This document shows, in pieces, positions 1-8,010 of a stretch of DNA of 28,353 nt. The DNA comes from Thomasclavelia spiroformis (GTDB lineage Bacteria; Bacillota_I; Bacilli_A; Erysipelotrichales; Coprobacillaceae). Positions within the stretch are counted from its first letter, which is position 1; the number at the start of each line of letters is the position of its first letter. The notes under the pieces are model-generated. The model was given only the letters and a program-made list of their open reading frames with translations, had not been told where the DNA came from and did not search any database. The position numbers were made by a program, and so were the translations under genes. Location: NCBI GenBank assembly GCA_018369555.1, contig JAGZCC010000028.1, forward strand, positions 1 through 28,353. The letters run 5' to 3'.

Positions 1-98
1 ATACCCCTTTTATATTTTTGATTTAAGCTTATGACATTGTATCATATACTAGCTAGTTCTTCCATTTAACTGGTACAGTTTTTATTCTAGCATCAATT

Positions 99-1799
99 AT
101 GAAAACTATTAAGCTTGAAGATACTTATTTATACAGGTATCGCGAGGCTATAAGAAGCGGTGAGATAAAAGCAGGTCTTGAAATAATCATGGAGCTGGAT
201 AATCTTATTAAAGATTTTCATGATCCGCAGTATCGCTACGAAGTGAAAGAGGCATACATAAGAATCGATTTTATAGAAACATTTGTAAAGCTTACTAAAG
301 CCCCATTTTATAGCAAACCTATGAAACTTCTTTTATGGCAGAAAGCACTTATAGAAGTTGCTTACAGCTTCAAAATGAAATCGCTGGACAGTGGTGAGTG
401 GGTAGACAGGTTTCAGGAGATTCTGCTTATCATCAGTCGTAAATGCGGTAAAACGGAAACAATTGCGGCGCTAATGCTGGCTGAGCTGTTTCTAGGAAAT
501 GACGGAAGCGACATAGTATGTTCGGGTACAAATGACAATATCGCAGATATATGCTATCAGGCGGTAGATACAATGAGGCTAATGATTGATCCTAAGCAGG
601 TTAGAACTTGGAAAAATCAAAAAGGCATTAAATGTTTATTAAACAACAATAAGATGTTTAAGCTAAGCGATTCTTCACGTAACAAGGAAGGTCGTAACAT
701 TGATTTTGCGGGAATTGATGAAATATGGGCGCTGCTTGATGATGGGATTTATAAGCCTATCCAGCAGTCTACTTCTACTAAAGACAGCTACAAAATATTC
801 ATGTTTGGAAGTGAAGGGCTTGTAGACAATGGTTTTTTAGACCAGACAAAAGAGGAGTACCAGAAAATTATCAGGAATGAAGTAGAAACAGAGAGCTCTA
901 AAAGAAAGCTTCCTTGGATCTACAGCATGGACAGTGAAAGCGAAGTTTGGGAAACAAACGCGGAAGGCATTAATCCTAATTGGGAAAAGGCTAATCCTTC
1001 AATTGGTGCAATTAAAAAGTGGTCTTATTTGCGCGATCGTGTTGATGAAGCCAGAACAAGCGCTAAAGACAGAATCATGACACTTAGCAAGGACTTTAAT
1101 TTTAAAGTTGCAAACAGTGCTTCATGGCTGATGGAAGAAGATTTAGCATATAGCGCGGTATATGATTTAGAAGATTTTAGAGGTGCAATATGTCTAGGCG
1201 GTGTCGATTTAGCAGAAACAACCGACATGTGCAGCGCTAAACTGCTTCTAATGAAAGCCGGAGACAAAACGAAATATATCTACCAGATGTATTGGATTCC
1301 TGAAAGCAAATTGACTGACAGTGATGATAGATTAGAAGGTGCCATATACAAAGAATGGGCACAGAAAGGAATTTTAAGGATTCACGAAGGGAACGAGGTT
1401 GATATTTCTAAAATAGCCGACTGGTTTGCAGAAGTTTATAAAGAGTACGGGTTAAGGCTTTATAAATGTGGCTATGACCAGAAATTTAGTAATGAATTTA
1501 TCAAGCGCATGGAAGAATACCAATTTGAATGCGAGATGGTAATACAAAATAGATATGTTATGAGTTTGCCTATGAAATTAGCTGAAAAAGATATAAAGGA
1601 TGGATTAGTTAATATGAATGATAACCCTATCGATCGCTGGTGTTTAAAAAATACCGCAGTGCAGCTGTGGGATACAGGGCACCAGATGCCGATTAAAGTA
1701 AAAGGAAAAAAAGGTAAAAGAATAGATGGGGCTGTATCTTTGATTATTGCATATGAAATGCTGAGAAGATATAGAACCGAATTTATGAACAGTTTATAG
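99..1799 (+). CDS. terL: Phage terminase large subunit
   Basis: This is the ATP-driven DNA-packaging motor and headful or cos nuclease of an HK97-like phage; it docks on the portal. The ATPase half shows a Walker A motif (RKCGKT, residues 114-119) and a Walker B motif with D207-E208 (GIDEIW). The C-terminal RNase H-like nuclease half shows acidic residues at D370 (GGVDLAE), in the CGYDQ segment, and at D543 (RIDGA). A length of 566 residues is normal for the family. The start at 99 has no recognisable Shine-Dalgarno sequence, and an in-frame stop lies shortly upstream, so the N-terminus is less certain than the rest. No small terminase gene touches it: all forward frames have stops within the first 98 bases. 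The portal gene follows after 13 bases. Confidence 0.95.
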   Translation: MKTIKLEDTYLYRYREAIRSGEIKAGLEIIMELDNLIKDFHDPQYRYEVKEAYIRIDFIETFVKLTKAPFYSKPMKLLLWQKALIEVAYSFKMKSLDSGEWVDRFQEILLIISRKCGKTETIAALMLAELFLGNDGSDIVCSGTNDNIADICYQAVDTMRLMIDPKQVRTWKNQKGIKCLLNNNKMFKLSDSSRNKEGRNIDFAGIDEIWALLDDGIYKPIQQSTSTKDSYKIFMFGSEGLVDNGFLDQTKEEYQKIIRNEVETESSKRKLPWIYSMDSESEVWETNAEGINPNWEKANPSIGAIKKWSYLRDRVDEARTSAKDRIMTLSKDFNFKVANSASWLMEEDLAYSAVYDLEDFRGAICLGGVDLAETTDMCSAKLLLMKAGDKTKYIYQMYWIPESKLTDSDDRLEGAIYKEWAQKGILRIHEGNEVDISKIADWFAEVYKEYGLRLYKCGYDQKFSNEFIKRMEEYQFECEMVIQNRYVMSLPMKLAEKDIKDGLVNMNDNPIDRWCLKNTAVQLWDTGHQMPIKVKGKKGKRIDGAVSLIIAYEMLRRYRTEFMNSL

Positions 1800-1812
1800 A
1801 AAGGGGGAGCAT

Positions 1813-3051
1813 ATGGGCTTAAAAGAAACAATAAGCAATATCTTTAATTTTAAAGAGAAAGACAAGTCGAGTAATCAGGATTTGACTTATGCAAAAATGC
1901 TTAACGGACAGCTCCCAATTTTTAGTCAGTTTGGAAATAACATTTATGCAAGTGATGTAGTATTGCAGTGTATATATGCAATCATTGACGAAATGACTAA
2001 ATTAGAGCCTAAGCATATAAGAAAAACCGGTTATGACTATATACCGGTTGAAGGAGATATACAGAGCGTTTTGGATGATCCAAACCCTCTTATGACATTT
2101 CCGGACTTTATGTCCAAGTTTATGTTTAATCTATTGGTAAATGAAAACAGTTTTGTATACAAGAAATATGAAAACGGTAAGCTTGTAGCACTATATCCGC
2201 TTAATCCTACGAGGGTAACATTTTTAGAAGCTGCAGACGGTAAATTATATATAGAATTTGAGTTTGCCAGCGGTTATAAAAATACGCTGCCATACGATTT
2301 AGTTATTCATCAAAAAAACCATTTTACTGTAAACGATTTAATGGGTGGCAATGAGTTTGGACAGCCAAACAATGAGCCTATTTTAGATACAGTAAGATTG
2401 TATGATACTTTGCTGCAGGGGCTTAGAAAAGCTTTAAATATCAGTTTTGCAATCAATGGGATAGTAAAATATAACACTATGCTTGATGATGGCAAAATGG
2501 AAAAAGCTATAAAGGAATTTGAAAATAAGCTTAACAACAGCGACAGCGGTATTTTGGGAATGGATAACAAGGCTGAAATAGTGCAGTTTAAAAGAGATAT
2601 TAAGCTTATAGATGAAGCTACATTAAAATTTATTGATGATAAGATATTAAGAAACTGGAAAACGCCTATCGAAATTTTAAGAGGAAATGCAAGCACAGAG
2701 ATATTAGAAAGCTGGTATCAGCTATGTTTGGAACCGTATATTATTAGAATTTCTAAGACGTTTACAAAGGCAATCTTTACTAAAAGAGAAGCAACCGGCT
2801 ATAGAAATGAAATAAAGCTGTTTCCTAAAGAGCTTATCTTTGCGAACATGCAGGATACAATCGCTATGGTGAATTTATTAGCACCTACCGGTACACTGTA
2901 CGAAAATGAAAAACGTGTATCGTTTGGCTTTGCGCCTTTAAAGGAATTAGAAGGAAAAAGGCTACAGTCACTGAATTGGGTAGATGTAGAGTTTGCTAAA
3001 GAATATCAGCTTAAAACTAAAAATAAAGAAGAAAAAGAGGTACAGAAATGA
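1813..3051 (+). CDS. Phage portal protein (HK97 family)
   Basis: This protein forms the dodecameric ring at the capsid vertex through which DNA is pumped and the tail attaches. The 412 residues match the size of HK97-type portals. The sequence has the familiar pattern of that family: a segment with DDPNPLMTF near residue 90, a long central region carrying a QKNHFTV segment, and a helical part with the motif KTPIEILRG. An excellent ribosome binding site (AAGGGGGAG) sits just upstream of the ATG. The gene lies between the terminase and the prohead protease, the canonical place. Its last codons overlap the start of the following small zinc-ribbon gene (ATGA), so the two are translationally coupled. 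Confidence 0.93.
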   Translation: MGLKETISNIFNFKEKDKSSNQDLTYAKMLNGQLPIFSQFGNNIYASDVVLQCIYAIIDEMTKLEPKHIRKTGYDYIPVEGDIQSVLDDPNPLMTFPDFMSKFMFNLLVNENSFVYKKYENGKLVALYPLNPTRVTFLEAADGKLYIEFEFASGYKNTLPYDLVIHQKNHFTVNDLMGGNEFGQPNNEPILDTVRLYDTLLQGLRKALNISFAINGIVKYNTMLDDGKMEKAIKEFENKLNNSDSGILGMDNKAEIVQFKRDIKLIDEATLKFIDDKILRNWKTPIEILRGNASTEILESWYQLCLEPYIIRISKTFTKAIFTKREATGYRNEIKLFPKELIFANMQDTIAMVNLLAPTGTLYENEKRVSFGFAPLKELEGKRLQSLNWVDVEFAKEYQLKTKNKEEKEVQK

Positions 3052-3185
3052 TAATTAACGGGTGGTACTGTTGCCCTCACTGCAAGCAGAAACTTTTTAA
3101 AGTAAAAGATAATGCAAAAGCAGAGGGAATAGAATTTAAATGTAAAAAATGCAAAAAGAATATAGATATTAATATTGAGCCTTAG
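3048..3185 (+). CDS. Small Com-like zinc-ribbon protein
   Basis: This short gene encodes 45 residues. Its ATG overlaps the portal stop codon as ATGA, which indicates translational coupling. The protein has two CxxC pairs (CPHC at residues 9-12 and CKKC at residues 32-35) separated by a lysine-rich stretch, so it should form a treble-clef or zinc-ribbon fold. The arrangement resembles Com, the translational activator of the phage Mu mom DNA-modification gene, and Com-like zinc fingers found in other prophages. No mom-like gene is present here, so an RNA-binding or regulatory role is only inferred. A strong terminator-like hairpin begins one base after its stop codon. The coding assignment is firm because of the overlap and cysteine pattern; the function is not. 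Confidence 0.75.
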   Translation: MIINGWYCCPHCKQKLFKVKDNAKAEGIEFKCKKCKKNIDINIEP

Positions 3186-3233
3186 AGCCTGCTGAATTAG
3201 TTAAAAAAACTAGTTTAGCGGGCTTTTATTTTT
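3186..3233 (+). terminator. Intra-operon Rho-independent terminator/attenuator
   Basis: The arms 3186-3200 and 3210-3224 can form 15 pairs, three of them G-U, around a 9-base A-rich loop (3201-3209), and a T-rich run follows. The hairpin sits between the portal/zinc-ribbon genes and the protease gene, inside what is otherwise one late operon. It may therefore set the ratio of portal to capsid transcripts rather than end transcription completely. No clear promoter for the downstream genes was seen. Confidence 0.7.
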
Positions 3234-3252
3234 CTATGAAAGGGGTGAACAG

Positions 3253-3891
3253 ATGGAAGCAAAAGAAATTTTAAAAAGAAGTTATCAGTTAAATGCACCT
3301 TTTGAAATACGCGAAGGTGAAAACGGGACAAAGATTTTGACAGGAAAGCCGATTGTATTCAACCAGCGAACAGATATGTACTGGTTTGAAGAAGTTATAG
3401 AAAGAGGCGCTTTAAACGGTACAGATCTAAGTGATGTAAGGTTTCTAGTTAATCATGATACTTCAAAAATACCGCTAGCACGACATAGAGCTAGTGAGCC
3501 TAATTCAACAATGAGTTTAAAAATTGAAGATGATGGATTAAGCGTAACTATTGTCTTAGATGTTGAAAACAACAATGAAGCAAGAGCCTTATACAGTGCA
3601 GTACTGCGCGGGGATATTTCTGGAATGTCGTTTATGTTCTCAATTGCTGATGAAGAATGGGAAAACCTAGACAGCGATTATCCAACAAGGCGAATTAAAT
3701 CTATTGCAGTAGTTTTCGAGGTTTCAGCTGTAACTTTCCCAGCCTATGAGGGTACGGAAATTTCAGCAAGAAATAAAGACGATTTAGAAAACGCTAAAGA
3801 AATATTAAACAGCGCTAAAGAAAAAGAACCAAAGCCGGAAAAACGGGATTTTAAAACAGCAGCACTAATAAGAATGTACACAAAAAAATAA
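3253..3891 (+). CDS. Prohead maturation protease (HK97 gp4/U35-S78 family)
   Basis: This is the serine protease that enters the prohead and removes the N-terminal scaffold domain of the capsid protein. The 212 residues fit the family. The catalytic histidine is H68 in LVNHD, the serine lies in the DISGMSF segment near residues 123-126, and the FEVSAVTFPAY segment carries the third triad residue and the typical family ending. The charged C-terminal tail (KEKEPKPEKR) probably targets it to the scaffold. An AAAGGGGTGA ribosome binding site precedes the ATG. The gene lies directly before the major capsid gene, as in HK97. Confidence 0.93.
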   Translation: MEAKEILKRSYQLNAPFEIREGENGTKILTGKPIVFNQRTDMYWFEEVIERGALNGTDLSDVRFLVNHDTSKIPLARHRASEPNSTMSLKIEDDGLSVTIVLDVENNNEARALYSAVLRGDISGMSFMFSIADEEWENLDSDYPTRRIKSIAVVFEVSAVTFPAYEGTEISARNKDDLENAKEILNSAKEKEPKPEKRDFKTAALIRMYTKK

Positions 3892-3907
3892 GAAAAGAGG
3901 TAATAAG

Positions 3908-5131
3908 ATGGATAAATATTTAGAAGAATTATTAAAAGGATTTAAAGAGCAAAGATCAGCTTTACAGGCTTCACTTGTAACAGCAGAAACACTAGAAGAA
4001 AGACAGCAGATAAGTGAAGCTATTACAGGATTGGATAGCCAAATTGCCGGTGCAGAAGAACAGCTACGCAAATTAGAAAATCCAGCAAATGAACAGCGAG
4101 GAGGGTTTGATCCTTTAGCTTCATACGGATTAAGAGGAAATAATCCGCAGGGCAATGAAGCGACAGATCCATATGACACTGTAGAATACCGTACCGCATT
4201 TATGAATTATGTATGCCGCGGTGTACCTATCAATGTTGAATCGAGAGCAAATCAAATCACTATGACAAGCGATACAGGAGCAGTTATCCCTACAACAATT
4301 TTAAATGAAATCGTAACTAAATTAGAAAAAAGAGGCGGTATTTATGGAAAAATCCGCAAATTGAATGTTCAGGGAGGTATTGAAATTCCGGTTGTATCGT
4401 TGAAGCCTACAGCTACATGGATTACAGAAGGGAAAGGCGCTGAATCGCAAAAGCTAACTGCAGATGACAAAGTATCATTCAGCTATTTTGGTTTAGAGTG
4501 CAAAATTTCACAGACTTTATTAGTTAATGTTACGACATTAAAAATGTTTCAGGATCTGTTCGCGCCTCTAGCTGTCGAAGCTATTGTAACAGCGGTTGAA
4601 AAAGGAGTTTTCAACGGTACAGGAAGCGGACAAATGCAAGGCATTTTAACAGATACAAGAATTAAAGGAGCACAGGTAATTACTTTAAAACCAAGCGAAT
4701 TTACAAGCTGGGAAACATGGAAAAAGAAAGTATTTGCAAAAATTCCACTAGCTTATAGAAACGGTGATTTTTATATGGGTGCAGGTACTTTCGATGCATA
4801 CATTGACGGCATGGTTGACAAAAACGGGCAGCCGATCGGTCGTGTAAATTACGGTATTGCAGACGGTACACAATACCGATTCGGCGGTAAAGCAGTAGAA
4901 GAAGTAGAAGAAGACTGCATCAAATCTTTTGATACAGCAACTACAAATGATGTTGTAGCTGTATTTGCTAAAATGAGCGATTATGCTATCAACTCAAACA
5001 TGCAAATGAAAGTGGATAAGTGGGAAGATCGTGATACACACGAAATCAAAAACAGCTGCTTAATGATTTTAGACGGTAAATTAATTGACACAAACGGTGT
5101 TATCTTAATCAAAAAAGGAGCAGAAGCCTAA
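3908..5131 (+). CDS. Major capsid protein (HK97 fold)
   Basis: This 407-residue protein should build the icosahedral head. The first ~80 residues are charged and strongly helical (coiled-coil delta/scaffold domain), followed by a glycine- and asparagine-rich linker near residues 72-90 where the maturation protease would cut. The rest matches the HK97 capsid family: the segment TSDTGAVIPTTI near residue 120, a P-domain helix with FAPLAVEAIVTAVEKGVF, and the G-G-K-A and D-Y-A-I-N-S segments towards the C-terminus. It has a good ribosome binding site (GAAAAGAGG). A GC-rich hairpin covers the stop codon and may stabilise this highly expressed message. Confidence 0.94.
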   Translation: MDKYLEELLKGFKEQRSALQASLVTAETLEERQQISEAITGLDSQIAGAEEQLRKLENPANEQRGGFDPLASYGLRGNNPQGNEATDPYDTVEYRTAFMNYVCRGVPINVESRANQITMTSDTGAVIPTTILNEIVTKLEKRGGIYGKIRKLNVQGGIEIPVVSLKPTATWITEGKGAESQKLTADDKVSFSYFGLECKISQTLLVNVTTLKMFQDLFAPLAVEAIVTAVEKGVFNGTGSGQMQGILTDTRIKGAQVITLKPSEFTSWETWKKKVFAKIPLAYRNGDFYMGAGTFDAYIDGMVDKNGQPIGRVNYGIADGTQYRFGGKAVEEVEEDCIKSFDTATTNDVVAVFAKMSDYAINSNMQMKVDKWEDRDTHEIKNSCLMILDGKLIDTNGVILIKKGAEA

Positions 5132-5145
5132 TAAATAGGCTCTGC
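5120..5145 (+). promoter_or_regulatory. Hairpin over the capsid gene stop codon
   Basis: GCAG-A-AGCCTA pairs with TAGGCTCTGC around the short loop ATAAA, with one bulged A. No T-run follows, so it is not a standard terminator. A 3' stability element or RNA processing site for the capsid message is a plausible inference. Confidence 0.4.
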
Positions 5146-5164
5146 TCAATTAAAGGAGGGCAGC

Positions 5165-5497
5165 ATGGATTATCAGTTTACAGAACAGATTTTAAAGATG
5201 ATTGGCGCACCTCTGTATCAATATGCAACTGTTGAAAGCTACATAGAAGAAGTAATAGAATACATGGTTTCATCCGGTGTAGATAGAGAAGTTGCAGTAA
5301 GCAGAAAATGCATAGGAACAGTAACGCGCGGGGTTATGGATCTATGGAACTATAACAGCGGTCAAACAGATTTTTCAGCTTATTTTAAAGAGAGAGTTAC
5401 ACAGCTTGCATATGAAGATGGAGAATCGACATTACCGCATGAAAGATGTGTTGATCCTATTGCAGTTGAAGAAATAGAAGAAATTTTAGAAAAATAG
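5165..5497 (+). CDS. Head-tail connector (gp6-like adaptor), probable
   Basis: A mostly helical, acidic 110-residue protein encoded immediately after the capsid gene, with a strong AAAGGAGGG ribosome binding site. In HK97-type phages this slot and size belong to the adaptor that forms a ring under the portal (gp6-like). The sequence shows the usual run of helices, including an EEVIEYMVSSGV segment and a central G-V-M-D-L-W-N-Y segment like those of connector proteins that read DxxLwN near this point. The assignment rests mainly on position, size and helix pattern, so an uncharacterised neck or head protein is the alternative. Confidence 0.6.
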   Translation: MDYQFTEQILKMIGAPLYQYATVESYIEEVIEYMVSSGVDREVAVSRKCIGTVTRGVMDLWNYNSGQTDFSAYFKERVTQLAYEDGESTLPHERCVDPIAVEEIEEILEK

Positions 5498-5508
5498 GAG
5501 GAAAAGCT

Positions 5509-6174
5509 ATGGCAGAAAAATTAAAAGTACTAGATTACGCAGGTTTAGATTTTATGCTGCAGCAGATAAAAAAAGATTTTGTAACTAGAGACGAATTCGA
5601 ATACGTACCTATTGCAATAACAAGTTTCACAAATAACAAAAACACCGTAGAGATGGGTACGAAGATAACAGATGTCATTTTGAATTGGGCGCTAAATAAA
5701 GATCCAAAAGAAATGATGATCGACAGTGAAAGCATTACTCCGCTTACAACAAGGAGCAAGACATACAGCGGACAAAACATTACTACAAACAAAACTTATA
5801 CTTTAAAAGTAACAGATGAAAAAGATGCGAGTGCTACAAAAACTACAAGCATAACATTTGTAAACGGAGTTTATTGGGGAGCAAAAGCAGCGCCTAGCGG
5901 TGCTTACGACAGTGCATTTATTTTAGGTTTAACAAAAGGTCTTCAGGGAAGCAAAGGAAAAACATTTACAGTTGATGCAGCAGCAGGACAGCATATTTTT
6001 TACGCATTGCCAACGCGTTACGGTGCATGTACATTTAACGTCGGTGGATTTGACGGTGGTTTCACTAAAGTGTCTACTATCGAATTTACTAATGCTAGCG
6101 GGTACAAAGAAAATTATGACATCTATAAATCTGTAAATGCCGGTCTAGGTAATACGACTGTAACAGTTAAGTAA
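5509..6174 (+). CDS. Virion fibre/decoration protein with N-terminal anchor motif
   Basis: A 221-residue protein not matched to a named family. The N-terminus (residues ~7-24, VLDYAGLDFMLQQIKKDF) has the pattern L-D-x-x-G-L-x-x-L-x-x-x-I-K seen at the start of many Firmicute phage fibres and shared with two other proteins in this block. A beta-rich Ig-like module follows (residues ~35-120) with the segment VILNWALNKDPK, a pattern common in phage fibre modules. The C-terminal ~100 residues are glycine- and aromatic-rich and could be an exposed binding head. Its place between connector and head-closure genes suggests a capsid-attached decoration or head fibre, but a tail fibre encoded out of place cannot be excluded. 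Confidence 0.6.
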   Translation: MAEKLKVLDYAGLDFMLQQIKKDFVTRDEFEYVPIAITSFTNNKNTVEMGTKITDVILNWALNKDPKEMMIDSESITPLTTRSKTYSGQNITTNKTYTLKVTDEKDASATKTTSITFVNGVYWGAKAAPSGAYDSAFILGLTKGLQGSKGKTFTVDAAAGQHIFYALPTRYGACTFNVGGFDGGFTKVSTIEFTNASGYKENYDIYKSVNAGLGNTTVTVK

Positions 6175-6188
6175 GGAGGTAAAGTAAT

Positions 6189-6386
6189 ATGGCACAAAGC
6201 ATTGAGGGTGGAGTTGTTGTTGTAAATACACTTTCCACAAAAAACAACGGAAATTATCCGCTGGTTATGGCGGAATCGGTACAGCTTAACGAAGGAAAAA
6301 CAGTTGAGCAGAAAATAGGCGAATTAGAAGCTGGTGCAGGTAATGAAGTGATCAGTGAAGATGAAATCGCAGGTCTGTTTGAATAG
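6189..6386 (+). CDS. Small fibre-associated protein
   Basis: A 65-residue protein with an ideal ribosome binding site (AAGGAGGT) located 14 bases after the preceding fibre-like gene. It contains NNGNYPLVMAESVQL, close to a segment widespread in the N-terminal part of Firmicute phage fibres (N-x-G-x-Y-P-x-x-x-A-E-x-V-x-x). It ends in an acidic I-S-E-D-E-I-x-x-L-F element like the C-termini that close such fibres. The next gene ends in a similar I-T-E-E-E-I-x-x-L-W element. It may be an adaptor or a stripped-down fibre subunit; the exact function is unknown. Confidence 0.6.
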   Translation: MAQSIEGGVVVVNTLSTKNNGNYPLVMAESVQLNEGKTVEQKIGELEAGAGNEVISEDEIAGLFE

Positions 6387-6410
6387 GAAAAGAGAGGATG
6401 TAAAAAATAT

Positions 6411-7238
6411 ATGGCAAAATTTTTAGATTTAACAGGTTTAACGAGTTTTACAGGAAAAATAAAAGCGTGGGCAACAGGGGCGTTTGTTGCTAAAGAAGCA
6501 GGAAAAGGGCTATCTACAAACGACTACACAACAACAGAAAAAAACAAGTTAGCAACATTAGAACCGTTAACTATTAAAGTAGTTAAGGTTAACGGTTCAC
6601 CGCTAACTCCAGACGGAAGTAAAGCGGTAAATATCGATTTAAGTACATATGCTTTAAAAACTGCAGTAACTCAAGAAATCGCACAAGCTGTAAGTGGTAT
6701 TAAAAGTTTTGAGGCTAAAGTAGTAGCAGAGTTACCAGAAAGCGGACAAGCAGGTATTTTATATTTAGTTGCTAATGAAGATGAGGAAGAACAAAATGCA
6801 TATGACGAATACTTATGGATTAATAATAAATATGAAAAGTTAGGTACAAGAAGCATTGATTTGTCACAATATGCATTAAAAAGTGAGCTACCGACTAAAG
6901 TTTCACAACTAACCAACGATAGCGGGTTTCAAACTTCCGCACAGGTCGGGACAATTGTTGACGGTAAAATCGTAAATAAAGTAGATAAAGTAAGCGGGAA
7001 ACAGCTATCTACAGAAGATTATACAACAGCAGAAAAGCAAAAATTAGCAGGGTTAAATAACTATACTCACCCTACCAGCGACGGTAATAAACACGTACCG
7101 GCAAACGGTACAACAAACGCCGGAAAGGTATTAACAGCCGGTGCAACTGCTGGAGTATATACGTGGGAAGCAGTTCCAGAGCCAACTGCAATTACAGAAG
7201 AAGAAATAACACAGCTTTGGAATGAAATTGTCGGGTAG
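6411..7238 (+). CDS. Phage fibre protein with duplicated repeat modules
   Basis: A 275-residue protein with repeats typical of trimeric phage fibres. The N-terminus carries the anchor-like motif FLDLTGLTSFTGKIK (residues 4-18). A module with GLSTNDYTTTEKNKLA near residue 33 recurs as QLSTEDYTTAEKQKLA near residue 199. DLSTYALK and DLSQYALK form a second pair, and KVSQLTNDSGF is a well-known fibre repeat. It ends with the acidic element AITEEEITQLW. The protein lies between the capsid and the neck genes, so attachment to the head is inferred; a tail location is the alternative. The ribosome binding site (AGAGAGGA) is somewhat distant from the ATG. Confidence 0.7.
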   Translation: MAKFLDLTGLTSFTGKIKAWATGAFVAKEAGKGLSTNDYTTTEKNKLATLEPLTIKVVKVNGSPLTPDGSKAVNIDLSTYALKTAVTQEIAQAVSGIKSFEAKVVAELPESGQAGILYLVANEDEEEQNAYDEYLWINNKYEKLGTRSIDLSQYALKSELPTKVSQLTNDSGFQTSAQVGTIVDGKIVNKVDKVSGKQLSTEDYTTAEKQKLAGLNNYTHPTSDGNKHVPANGTTNAGKVLTAGATAGVYTWEAVPEPTAITEEEITQLWNEIVG

Positions 7239-7254
7239 AAAGGAGGGCTTGCAA

Positions 7255-7761
7255 ATGCCTAAATTTCTAAAAAATATTTTTAAGTTTCCTAACACTAAAA
7301 ACATTTCAACTTATGCTGTTAACGCTGCAGGTAATTCCTTTTTGGACAAAAACGGGCTAACGGCATTGGTTGAAAAAATCGCAACAAAATTAAATGTGCT
7401 TGACAGTATGTATCCGGTTGGGATTGTCATTGAATTAAAAAATGACGTGGACCCAAAAATCGCAATCGGCGGTGATTGGAAAGATGTTACAGGCGATTAT
7501 ACTAATCTGCCTGTAAACATAAAAAAATGGCAGCGCATTATTGTAATTGACAGCGATAAATCGCAATTACAAAAAACATACAATCAGTATAAGGATTTAA
7601 AAGAAGAGGATTATACGGAGGAAAGCTGGTCGCAGTTTGCAGCGGCGTTAGCAAAAGCAAAAGAAGTATTAGATGATCCTAGCGCGGATCAGGAAACAGT
7701 AAACCAGACTAATACAAATTTAACAATGGCATTTCTATTGCTTAGAAAAAAGCCTAATTAA
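7255..7761 (+). CDS. Fibre protein with C-terminal FIVAR-like domain
   Basis: The start is set at 7255 because AGGAGG lies 8 bases before it; an earlier in-frame ATG at 7222 is inside the previous gene and has no ribosome binding site. The 168 residues show three parts. The N-terminus has the shared anchor pattern (SFLDKNGLTALVEKIA). The middle has MYPVGIVIE followed by a GGDW segment, like the YPVG...GGTW tail-collar/fibre motif. The last ~65 residues form a three-helix module with DYTEESW, then L-x-x-A, then a closing MAFLLLRKKP. This is the pattern of FIVAR domains known from surface adhesins such as staphylococcal Ebh. A host-surface or polysaccharide binding role is inferred. Confidence 0.65.
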   Translation: MPKFLKNIFKFPNTKNISTYAVNAAGNSFLDKNGLTALVEKIATKLNVLDSMYPVGIVIELKNDVDPKIAIGGDWKDVTGDYTNLPVNIKKWQRIIVIDSDKSQLQKTYNQYKDLKEEDYTEESWSQFAAALAKAKEVLDDPSADQETVNQTNTNLTMAFLLLRKKPN

Positions 7762-7776
7762 GAGAAGGAGAAAATT

Positions 7777-8007
7777 ATGAATAACATTAATGCATTAAAA
7801 AAATTTATAGAAAAAGTTGAAAATGTAAAAGAAGAAGAATATACAGAAGCATCATGGAAGCCTTTTGAAGAAGTTTTAAAAAGCTCAAATGAAGCTTTAA
7901 ATGAAGCAGATAAAAACGCTAATAGAGAGTATATAAATTTGGTTACAGCGTATTTAAATCTTAGATTAAAACCTGATAAAGATTTATTAAAAAAAGAGGC
8001 TGATTAG
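7777..8007 (+). CDS. Stand-alone FIVAR-like domain protein
   Basis: A 76-residue protein made of a single three-helix module that aligns along its length with the C-terminal domain of the preceding gene. The shared features are an EEEYTEASW box, W-x-x-F spacing, and a closing A-Y-L-N-L-R-x-K-P. It has its own ribosome binding site (AGAAGGAG). The pair looks like a domain duplication that has diverged. Like its neighbour it may be a surface-exposed virion adhesin or decoration subunit. No signal peptide is present, as expected for a virion component. FIVAR identity is from pattern recognition, not a database search. Confidence 0.65.
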   Translation: MNNINALKKFIEKVENVKEEEYTEASWKPFEEVLKSSNEALNEADKNANREYINLVTAYLNLRLKPDKDLLKKEAD

Positions 8008-8010
8008 AAG

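Noticed and set aside
1..98. Minus-strand frame ending near position 54, read as a possible gene end
   Set aside because: The open stretch is only about 20 codons and runs into a stop opposite the terminase gene; no recognisable motif.
7222..7254. Earlier ATG for the FIVAR-containing fibre protein
   Set aside because: It lies within the previous gene without a ribosome binding site, while AGGAGG is correctly spaced for the ATG at 7255.
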